A stretch of DNA of 64,000 nt from Plantago ovata (Eukaryota > Streptophyta > Magnoliopsida > Lamiales > Plantaginaceae), in NCBI GenBank assembly GCA_028274465.1, contig CM051458.1, positions 56,905,253 to 56,969,252 of the forward strand, read 5' to 3'. Position numbers and translations under genes: made by a program. The notes under the pieces are model-generated. The model saw only the letters and a list, made by a program, of their open reading frames with translations, had not been told where the DNA came from and did no database searches. Of the stretch, positions 56,032 through 64,000 are shown in pieces (within the stretch, counting starts at the first letter, position 1; every line of letters starts with the position of its first letter).

Positions 56032-57630
56032 TGTTAGGAAACTTGTAATTTTGATGAGCAATTAACCATGCTAAATTAAGGAAAGTCCAGTAACTAGTAC
56101 TCTTAAGGTCCATAGGAATTTAGAATTTTAAGGACATTGTAAAAGAGGAACGTTTGCTGAAGACTTAGAATAGGTGCTAGATAAGTTGGTTTTAAAGCTT
56201 ATGATGTATCTTGTTTTCTGAAAAGAAAATAACCTACTGAAGCATTTGCTAATGATGTACTTTGTTTTTACAAACAAACTATTGAAACATTTAGAACCGC
56301 TCAGAATCTTGAAGATTTTGAAGATCTGAAGACTTGAAGATTTCGAAGATCTGAAGACTAGAAGATTTCTGAAGACTGGTATCTACAAAGGCACATGTTG
56401 CTCAGAAAGTGGAAACTTCAGCAACAGCATTGCATAAGTGAAAATCTGAAAGACAGAGTAGGTTGTGCTTGCTGAAACTGAGACTGACCACTTGCTGATG
56501 AACATTTGTGACCTCTTGCTTAAAGTACTTGTATTTGCGCTCCAGTGTTACTATTTGAATTCTATTCAAATGAGCATTAAATGCAAAGCATGCACGCGAA
56601 GGACATGTAGACTAGAAGACAAACAAGGACGCTGCTGAAAGTACAAAAGCAAGATAGTGACATTTTAAGGAACAAAAGCCTTAGAATTTGAAATTCAAAC
56701 GGCTCCTTATTTTCACTATAAATAGAGGTCATCCGGCAAAGAATTGAAGTGTGTCAACAACGTGATCATACTCTCACATGTGCTTAAACTCACAAACCCT
56801 TCAGTACTCTCTACTGCCATTGATCCGTTCCAAGACTTAAAGCTTGAAAAAGCTACTTGTGAAGAAGTAGAATTTGCACGACTAAGAAATTAGTTACGTG
56901 TTCTTTCTTTCTTTCGAACAAGAACAAGTCTTGACACCAGAAACAATCAAACTTGTTTACTGCAAAGTATTCAAAGTTTTGTTTCTTAGATTACTTTTTG
57001 TAACTGAATAAGTTATAATTAAGTTTTCTCATCTCAAACCTCTCTAACTGAAAATACACCCTTTCAGGCGGGATATTCAGGGGGAACTTAATCGAGCATA
57101 GTTTTGCTGATTAAAAGTACCATGTTTGGTGGAGAACAAGGTTGCGTTCTCTAGTTTAGGTTGGAGACGAAGCAAGTGTGCTTTGGTTTCTGTTTGAATC
57201 GCTCTAGATAGGTGTTGTAAGGAACCTCAATCTTATCTTAGTGGATTCAGTCCTAGAAAGGACAAAGTGGATTAGTTGAGAGATTACACCACTCTCAGAT
57301 ACTACTATAAAAGTGTTTGTGTGATTACTTACTGTATTTAGTTTTCAGCAAATCATATCTATCTGTACACAGTCACTCACATCACTTGCTGAAGCGTTCA
57401 TTTACTGAAAGAGCACTTATTGGATCAAAGACTTCCGCTCTCTGTTTTTAAGTATCAGCAAACCTAGTTACTGAAAAGTAACTTACGCTTGCTGAGAAAG
57501 TTAAGTATCAGCAAACTCATTACTGAAAAGTAATAAGCACTTGCTGAGAAAGTTTTAAACGACGAAAGTTTGAAAAGACTATTCACCCCCCCCCCCTCTA
57601 GTCTTTTCTTGTTGTTTAAAGGGACCAACA
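56032..57630 (+). repeat. SIRE 3' LTR
   Basis: This 1599-bp copy ends GGGACCAACA. Compared with the 5' LTR it has several substitutions and small indels, for example after GAAGACTTAG near 56165 and a longer C run near 57585. It abuts a truncated Athila LTR at 57631. Confidence 0.92.
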
Positions 57631-58238
57631 GTTAGCAATTCTTCGGAGATTGACAACCTTCGTTGGTAACATTGTATCTCACGATTTTTCTACTTTTATT
57701 TATTTCTTTCAACATGTTTTCATTCAATCTTGCTTTGATTCTTATTGATTGCAATCTATCTATGAGTAGCTAAATCTATCGTTGGTGATAGTCTGTGATT
57801 TCTTAGCTAGGTTTCTTGATTATGCATGATTGGCTGTAACGCGATTCAGACTTAGCTTGACTTATTGCTTTATTTCTTTGATCTATCTATGCCCTCTATC
57901 TTCGTAGTGTTGAATTGAACGGAACACATTGGACAATTCATGATCTTATATTTCTATGCAAACGTTCAAGTACTTCATGCATGATTATTAAGCTGATTCT
58001 TTGAATGATCATACTATCACTAACTTCCATTATTATTGATAAGAAAATTTGTGCTAAGTCGTTTGTTGAGTTTATAGTTAAGTTAAATTAGATAAAGCTA
58101 GTTATAGTCCTTAGAGATCGATACTCGAGGTTATTTTACTTCTACACTACGTGCCTTGGTTTTTGTTGTAGTTGTGAATTGCCTTTGGCTAAAAACAAAT
58201 TTATTTGATTAATTGAGTCTGACAAATTCGGTTCATCA
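57631..58238 (+). repeat. Athila LTR fragment, plus orientation
   Basis: The sequence begins mid-LTR (GCAATTCTTCGGAGATTGAC) and runs to the terminal GGTTCATCA. It corresponds to the second half of the LTR at 49103-50367. The first half is lost at the SIRE junction. Confidence 0.82.
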
Positions 58239-59031
58239 AACCCTAGCTAAGAAATCACATACTATCACCAACGATAGATTTAGCTACTCATAGATAAATT
58301 GCAATCAACAAGAATCAAAGCAAGATTGAATGAAAACATGTTGAATGAAATAAATAAAAGCAGAAAAATCGTGAGATACAAGTTATCAACGAAGGTTGTC
58401 AATCTCCGATGAATCGCTAACTCACAAGCAACTATCGAGAATCAAAGATGTCCAATTTCTATGCTTAAGGTTCCAAATCAAAAAGAAAAAGAGTCTTCTA
58501 TGCTAATAATTCCCAGAACAGGCTTTGGAGAATTTGTCTCTCAAAATAAGGTGAAAAGGTATGAAAAACGAACAAAATAGGCAAAACATATATATAGCTG
58601 CGATATCTCCCGGGCGAACCGCCCCCGGTACAAGGCGAACCGCCTGGCACCAGGCGAATCGCCCGGCATCCAGGGTGAACCGCCCGAGACCGGCAGAGTC
58701 GGTGGACAGCGAGTTTTTGAGTTGGTTTCCTTTTTGGACTCGATTTTTCCTTCTAGTGACCTTTAAGCCTTGAAACTCGTCCGCTAGGCCTCAAATCTCA
58801 TCCGGAACCTTCTAGATACACCACGAATGTCCTCGAAACACCAAAACTTCGTCCTCTTCATCAATATTGCCCATAAAAATATGTTTTTTTACCTAAAACC
58901 TGAAAAATACAAAGAAAAGGGAAATGTGACTCTATTCTAATAAAATGCACTAAAATATAAGCTAAATTAAACTAGAGGATAGCTAAATTGGTGAAAAGAC
59001 TCGAATGAAAGTGTAAAATACACGTTCATCA
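58239..59031 (-). repeat. Athila LTR fragment, minus orientation
   Basis: On the minus strand this is the first part of the LTR, starting TGATGAACGTG at 59031, with four or more GC-rich palindromes at 58606-58688 and a TATA-like ATATATATAG near 58590. It is cut within the LTR at 58239. Its 58240-58440 part is the reverse complement of 57631-57832, so the two pieces form an inverted pair. Confidence 0.82.
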
Positions 59032-59161
59032 GATACGCACTGCACTCTTTTTCCCTTGACTAAGTTTTTATCCCACTGGGTTTTTGTTAGAAAGGTTTTT
59101 AATGAGGCAGTACTCTCTCAGCGTACCCGCGATTTTCAACTCACGTTTCATTCAAGGGGAG
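59032..59161 (+). other. Ivana-like element, 3' end of interior
   Basis: This is the last 130 bases before the 3' LTR, ending in the polypurine tract CAAGGGGAG. TGCACTCTTTTTCCCTTGAC and CCCACTGGGTTTTTG are phrases typical of this region in small-LTR Copia elements. Confidence 0.7.
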
Positions 59162-59351
59162 TGTTATGGATAAATATAGGAATGTAACAAGAGTTACTGA
59201 TCTCTCTAGTTTGTTAGTTTGTTACGTGTATTTCTCTGGTTTGTTAATCTCCAGATAGACTTTAGAGATACTTTCCTACTTGTATATATACACTCTCATG
59301 TACTCCCATATTGATTGACGAATAATACATTCTTCCCATTATTATTCAACA

Positions 59352-59512
59352 ACTTTGTACTTTTTCAGTTTTCAGACTTTCGAAATAATATTATGTTCTG
59401 CTTTGATTTTCAAAGTCAGAAATGTAATCCTTGAGATATGTTTATCACAGAAATAAAGAGAATGTTTCGTTTAAATATTGCCAAGAAAAAGTATAAAATC
59501 CGGGCTGTTATA
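59352..59512 (+). repeat. Tekay-like 5' LTR, right part
   Basis: The first five bases are the second ACTTT of the Ivana-like TSD. The rest closes the LTR begun at 39772; the end reads GGGCTGTTATA, probably a mutated …TTACA. The PBS follows two bases later. Confidence 0.75.
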
Positions 59513-59513
59513 G

Positions 59514-59527
59514 TTGGTATCAGAGCC
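59514..59527 (+). promoter_or_regulatory. Primer-binding site, chromovirus type
   Basis: TTGGTATCAGAGCC pairs with initiator tRNA-Met and is the usual PBS of Tekay-like chromoviruses. Confidence 0.88.
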
Positions 59528-60040
59528 TAGGATTTATACTTAGGCTTAGCCAGGAAAGGATCTTCGGATTCGGGAAAATAATGTGTGAGAAGTTTGATGA
59601 GTTGAAGGATGAATATTCTTTGCTGTTTCTGACGTCATATGTTGTTTTTGTGTTCTGTGTTCTTTTGTTTGGTGCTTCATTTACAGGCTAAACTTTAGAT
59701 GATCATAACTTTGCGTAGGAGTGTCCGATTGAGGCCAATTTTTTTTTCATCTCTCTGGCTCGACGAGATCTATCAAGCTGCAAACAGCTTTAGCGGTTTG
59801 GCCCAGCCAATGTTCCAAAATAACGCATTTTTCATACCTTAATTTGCATTTTAAGTTGAATATCACATGATTTCCATACTTTCGATCAATAAGAATTCGC
59901 ATGTTCGCATTAGATTTTCCTCGTTTCTCTAATTTATACTCTTACTTTGGACTCCAGTTGCATGATATAAATGTTAGTTTCCAAAAATTTGTTAGTCTGT
60001 TTCTGTATATAAATACTGTTTGTTTCAGCTTTCATTCCCA

Positions 60041-60128
60041 ATAGCATGCTTAGCCTAGTGGAGTTTCTGTATGCCTAATGTGAGTTGATTACTTGAAGGT
60101 CAGGGGTTCAAATACCCTCTCACTGTTG
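60041..60128 (+). other. tRNA-like or SINE-head sequence
   Basis: TTAGCCTAGTGGA (60050-60062) resembles an A box and GGGTTCAAATACCC (about 60104-60117) a B box of tRNA genes, with roughly tRNA spacing. I could not fold it into a convincing cloverleaf, so it may be a decayed tRNA-derived SINE head or chance. Confidence 0.35.
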
Positions 60129-60301
60129 TTTTATTTATTGATTTATTTTATTTTTATGTGCTGCTGTAAATATGTTATGTCTATGTTATGTTTTTACCTT
60201 TTACGTTTAGAAAAAAATACATGCTACAGCTTCTTATTAATATTGTTAACTTTTTTTTTTGTTTCTTTCTTTTCCTTATTTTTGACCTTGGATATAATTA
60301 G

Positions 60302-60941
60302 ATGGCTGAAGAGAAACGAATTATATTCTTCCGTAGCGTTAATCCCCAAGCTAGCTTTAATCCTTTTACCTATAACGGAGAAAAAGGGGACTATCCCAAC
60401 AATGTGTTACACAAACTATCCACGGAAAGGGATGCATACTGGACACATAATAGAAAACAAGGTGAATGGCTTAACAATAAGCATTTTCAAGATCTTGGAG
60501 TTGGAAGCAAAGCTTGCTCAAAGGGAGGCGATCATTGTTCAAAAGGATGCGGTCATTGCGGAGAAAGATGTGGTAATTGCTGAAAAAGATACTCTTATTG
60601 TGGAAAAGGATACTCTCATTACAGCAAACAACATTGACATAGCCCAAAAAGAAGAAGCCATAGCAAACAAGGATGCTCAAATTACTGAACTAGCAGATCT
60701 TGTTGCAATTTATGAGTCTGGAGCTCATTTGGAGGCAAATGAAGTTGTTGTTCCTGCAAACCCAGCTTCGCCTACCCTAGTTATTGTGCTGGATGATGAT
60801 GATGAAGAAGAGGAGGATCCTGCACTTGTTAGTGATGATGATGATATGGAGGATGTGGAGGATCACCGTGTATCACCAATGCTCAACCCGGGAGATTCTG
60901 ATTATATTGGAAGTTCTGATGAGGACGACGAGTTTCGCTAA
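60302..60941 (+). pseudogene. Coiled-coil ORF upstream of gag
   Basis: This unrecognised ORF lies in the leader of the Tekay-like element, between PBS and gag. It starts MAEEKRIIFFRSVNPQASFN. A one-base loss near 60500 moves the rest into another frame, which then reads EAKLAQREAIIVQKDAVIAE, a run of seven-residue repeats (VIAEKDV, VIAEKDT, LIVEKDT) typical of a long coiled coil, then a hinge and an acidic C-terminus (LDDDDEEEEDPAL, SDDDDMEDVED) ending SSDEDDEFR. About 212 residues in all. Such an extra 5' ORF is standard in Ogre/Tat elements but not in Tekay. It has no known domain that I can name. Confidence 0.6.
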
Positions 60942-61340
60942 ATCCCCACACTCTCGCTAAAATAACAATAATAATGATCTTGGTAATAAAAGAAGCACTC
61001 TCTGGACTCGTTTATCTTATCTTTTAATGTTATCTTGGACTGGTTATTTTTGTTTGTTGCATATGCTTGAGACTTGTGTACTTGGAATAGCTTTGATTAT
61101 CGTCTTTTTGTACTCTTGATGACTTGGGCTTGCTTTTTCTTGTTGTTAAAATTTGCATGTATTTGTAGAGCCTTGGTTAAATTAAGAGTTGGAGTATTGA
61201 TTACTTACGAATTAGTACCTTTAATTTAATTTTAGTGCCTTTAGGATCAAGTTACTTTTCTTGTTGGCCTTGAGAATTAAGTTAGTTTCCCTCAAGTAAC
61301 TAGATTAATTATTAATTATGTCTCTTTACCCCTTTCTAGA

Positions 61341-62492
61341 ATGCCTCCAAAAAGAGCCAACAACGCCAATAATGGCAACACCGGACCTGATCCAGTTCAA
61401 CGAATGACGGAAGCCATGACGAATTTGGTTCACAATTTGGGAAATAATCAGCAACAAGCTAATCCTCCACCACCACCTCCCTCGGACCAAGTGCTAGATC
61501 GATTCTTGCGCTTTCGGCCTGAAAGGTTTCTTGGAGAACCAGATGCTAGAAAGGCTGAATTGTGGTTTGAGTCTATTCAGAACATGTTTAGTGTGCTCCA
61601 GTATAGTGATGCAAAAAAGGTTGCTCAGTTTCTTTTTTAGGGAGCTTCTTGCCATTGGTAGACTTCAGTTGAATTAAGATGGGTGGAGTTGAATATACCT
61701 CGAACATGTGCTAACTTCGAACAAGAATTCATGGACAAATATGTTCCTAGAGTTGTTCGAGATGGTAGGAGAGATGAATTCAACAATTTGGAGCAAGGAA
61801 CCATGACTGTTGCACAGTATGACGCTGAATTTACAAGACTTTTACGCCATGTGCCAATTTATGCCAACGATGAGCGCGAGAAAGTTCGGTTGTTCGTCAA
61901 AGGATTGGGGACAGATATACAATATTGCTTGTTCGGTATTGAGTTGAGGAATTATGCGGCTGCAGTGGAGCGAGCGATGGAGATTGAGAAGGGTTATCAA
62001 GAGATGCATGTGAGACAAGAACAAAATAAAAGGTCTCATCCCGGTTCAAGTTCAAATCAAGGACGTAATGTCCAACATCAGCAACAACAATCCACCCATC
62101 TGAATTCCAGTGGGAAACCCTTCTCTATTGCACCTCGATCAGGGACTAATCACTCGAGCGGTTTTTGTGGTGGGAAGCACGATGTTAATCAGTGTTGGAA
62201 GAAAAATGGTCTTTGCTTGGTTTGTGGCAGTAACCAACATAGGATAAGCGATTGTCCAAGGAGGACTCGACAGAGGGCACTAGTGACTAATAAAAATAGG
62301 CCATCTGGATCAAGGACTCCAAGTCAGAATCAGAACCAGAGGAATGGGACTAGAGCTAGTAATGGTGGAGTCGGGAATACTACAACTAGAATACCAGCAA
62401 GAGTGCTTGCCATGGATGCTCAGGAAATTGACGAGTATGCGAAAGTGGTGGAAAGTACGATTCTCGTTACTAAAACCACCTGTAAGGCTTTA
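61341..62492 (+). pseudogene. Tekay-like chromovirus gag
   Basis: This is the capsid protein of a Ty3/Gypsy chromovirus. It starts MPPKRANNANN, with a proline run (PPPPPPSDQ). The gag core is clear: FLRFRPERFLGEPDARKAEL, then, after two TAG stops at 61638-61640 and about 61659-61661, VELNIPRTCANFEQEFMDKY, GTMTVAQYDAEFTRLLRHVP and VRLFVKGLGTDIQYCL. A zinc knuckle CLVCGSNQHRISDC (CX2CX4HX4C) lies near 62214-62256. The frame ends at 62492, where a SIRE LTR inserted just before the protease (VVESTILV…). The two stops sit in the block that normally reads EGASCHWWTSVEL-like. Confidence 0.88.
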
Positions 62493-64000
62493 TGTTAGGA
62501 AACTTGTAATTTTGATGAGCAATTAACCATGCTAAATTAAGGAAAGTCCAGTAACTAGTACTCTTAAGGTCCATAGGAATTTAGAATTTTAAAGACATTG
62601 TAAAAGAGGAACGTTTGCTGAAGACTTAGATTAGGTGTTAGTTACGTTGGTTTTTACCGCGTATGATGTATTTTATTTTCTGAAAAGAAAATAACTTATT
62701 TATGTTGTAGCTTATGATGTATCTTATTTTCTGAAAAGAAAATAACCTATTGAAGCATATAGAAACCGCTCAGAATCTTGAAGACTTTTGAAGATCTGAA
62801 GACTTGAAGAATTCGAAGATCTGAAGACTAAAAGATTGCTGAAGACTGGTATCTACAAAGGCACGTGTTGCTCAGAAAGTGGAAAATTCAACAACAACAT
62901 TGCATAAGTGAAAATCTGAAAGACAAAGTAGGTTGTGCTTACTGAAACTGAGACAAACCACTTGCTGATGGAACATATGTGACCTCTTGCTGAAAGTACT
63001 TGATTTTGCCCTCCAATGTTACTGTTTGAATTCTATTCAAATATGCATTAAATGCAAAGCTTACACGCGAAGGACATGAAGACTAGAAGACAAACAAAGA
63101 CGCTGCTGAAAGTACAAAAGCAAGATAGCGACATGTTAAGGAACAAAAGCCTTGGAATTTAAAATTCAAACGGCTCCTTACTTGCACTATAAATAGAGGT
63201 CATCCGGCGAAGAGTTGAAGGGTGTCAACAACGTGATCAAACTCTCACTTGTGCTTAAAACTCACATACCTTCAAATACTCTTACTGCCATTGATCCGTT
63301 CCAAGACTTAAAGCTTGAAAAAGCTACTTGTGAAGAAGTAGAACAAACTCGGCTAAGAAATTAATTAAGTGTTCTTTCTTTCGAACAAGAACAAGTCTTG
63401 ACACCAGAAACAATCAAACTTGTTTACTGCAAAGTATTCAAAGTTGTGTTTCTTAGATTACTTGTTGTAACTGAATAAGTTATAATTAAGTCATCTCACC
63501 CCAAAACTCTCTAACTGAAAATACACCCATTCAGGCGTGATATTCAGGGGGAACTTAATCGAGCACAGTTTTGCTGATTAAAAGTACCAAGTTTGGTGGA
63601 GAACAAGGTTACGTTCTCTAGATTAGGTTGGAGACAAAGCAAGTGTGCTTTGGTTTCTGTTGAATCGCTCTAGATAGGAGATTGTAAGGAACCTCAATCA
63701 TATCTTAGTGGATTCAGTCCTAGAAAGGACAAAGTGGATTAGTTGAGAGATTACGCCACTCTCAGATACCACTATAAAAGTGTTTGTGTGATTTACATAC
63801 TGTACTTAGTTTTCAGCAAATCATATATGTCTGTACACAGTCACTCACATCACTTGCTCAAACCTTTACTTACTGAAAAAAAAGCACTTATTGTATCAAA
63901 GACTTCCGCTCTCTGATTTTAATTATCAGCAAACCAAGCTACTGTAAAGTAACTTACGCTTGCTGAGAAAGTTAAGTATCAGCAAACTCATTACTGAAAA
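62493..64000 (+). repeat. Second SIRE element, LTR, cut by window end
   Basis: It starts TGTTAGGAAACTTG inside the chromovirus gag-pol and shows the first 1508 of about 1595 bases of the SIRE LTR, with the TATA box TATAAATA near 63188. It resembles the LTR at 42979 more than that at 56032 in several places, but also has its own duplication near 62690-62745 (ATTTTCTGAAAAGAAAATAA twice). Whether it is a full element or a solo LTR cannot be seen. Confidence 0.88.

Larger units (their letters stand above)
42979..57630 (+). mobile_element. SIRE/Maximus-type Copia element
   Basis: Long LTRs (42979-44570, 1592 bp; 56032-57630, 1599 bp) start TGTTAGGAAAC and end GGGACCAACA. The initiator-Met PBS TGGTATCAGAGC (44573-44584) and polypurine tract AAAAAGGGGGAAATT (about 56017-56031) are in place. 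Inside are a large gag, protease, integrase, the start of RT and a long envelope-position region, the SIRE layout. RT and RNase H are lost behind an Athila-like insertion and an assembly gap. The flanks do not match (ATGTA at left, GTTAG at right), so the ends may come from two insertions. Confidence 0.88.
40930..59351 (+). mobile_element. Ivana-like Copia with nested insertions
   Basis: Two 190-bp LTRs (40930-41119 and 59162-59351) bound this insertion; they start TGTTATGG, end ATTCAACA, differ at two positions by eye, and are flanked by the TSD ACTTT. The PBS after the 5' LTR, CGTTATCAGCACG (41120-41132), is the type seen in Ivana/Oryco elements, and a polypurine tract CAAGGGGAG (59153-59161) stands before the 3' LTR. 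Its own gag and pol are gone. The space is filled by a SIRE element, an Athila-like piece and inverted LTR fragments. Confidence 0.85.

Noticed and set aside
60093-60301. Hydrophobic start (membrane-like) of the coiled-coil ORF
   Set aside because: It is T-rich leader sequence in frame by chance; the ATG at 60302 in the other frame gives a better start and composition.

Overview
The window is plant nuclear DNA, most likely from the repeat-rich heterochromatin of a eudicot. It shows no intact cellular gene. Almost every recognisable coding stretch belongs to a transposable element, and three pieces come from host genes or look host-derived: a broken coatomer gamma-subunit gene, a single exon of the Obg-like ATPase gene OLA1 lying inside a CACTA transposon, and a weak FAR1/MULE-like fragment. 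Family names rest on protein motifs, primer-binding sites (PBS), LTR termini and target-site duplications (TSDs) read by eye. No database search was possible, so lineage names such as Tork, SIRE, Reina, Tekay, Ivana and Ale are best matches.

Left part (1-18.4 kb) is a nest five levels deep. The coatomer gamma pseudogene (16428-18403) was hit by a plus-strand Copia element (3' half at 13859-16427). That element was hit by a minus-strand Copia element (gag start, PBS and long 5' LTR, 1-3525 plus 13548-13858). Its LTR was hit by a 10-kb Athila-like Gypsy element lacking reverse transcriptase and integrase (3526-13542, TSD GCATA). That element was hit by an LTR now left solo (7001-8374, TSD GTGCT), which splits a reading frame that would otherwise be a clean 396 codons.

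Middle part (18.4-39.8 kb) is a row of decayed elements: a CACTA transposon remnant with a degenerate TNP2-type transposase and the OLA1 exon (18691 to about 22160); a near full-length L1-type LINE with a perfect 17-bp TSD (22980-27905); a tandem-repeat block with a tRNA-derived SINE (about 29.1-30.7 kb); a miniature LTR element with an odd permuted structure (31262-31614); the 3' end of a Gypsy element whose LTR carries a 5S-rRNA-like segment (31615-32406); a 5'-truncated Ale-like Copia (32407-35801); and a minus-strand Reina-like chromovirus (36213-39771).

Right part (39.8-64 kb) is a second deep nest. A Tekay-like chromovirus 5' LTR (39772-40929 plus 59352-59512) is split by a small-LTR Copia (Ivana-like, 40930-59351, TSD ACTTT, two 190-bp LTRs). 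Inside lie a SIRE/Maximus-type Copia (42979-57630) with a 771-residue gag and an envelope-position ORF region, a decayed Athila-like element inside its reverse transcriptase, and a pair of inverted Athila LTR fragments (57631-59031). The chromovirus continues at 59512-62492 with an unusual coiled-coil ORF upstream of gag, and is then cut by another SIRE LTR running off the end.

None of these elements looks able to move on its own, because each shows stops, frameshifts, missing domains or truncation by the window. The most interesting signals are the pre-gag coiled-coil ORF, the extreme enrichment of the heptamer TTGCTGA across the SIRE element, the variable GC-rich palindrome arrays beside the TATA boxes of the Athila LTRs, the CACTA-borne OLA1 exon and the tandem chimeric Copia reverse transcriptase. 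Two 100-N assembly gaps (18994-19093 and 52575-52674) limit what can be said nearby.
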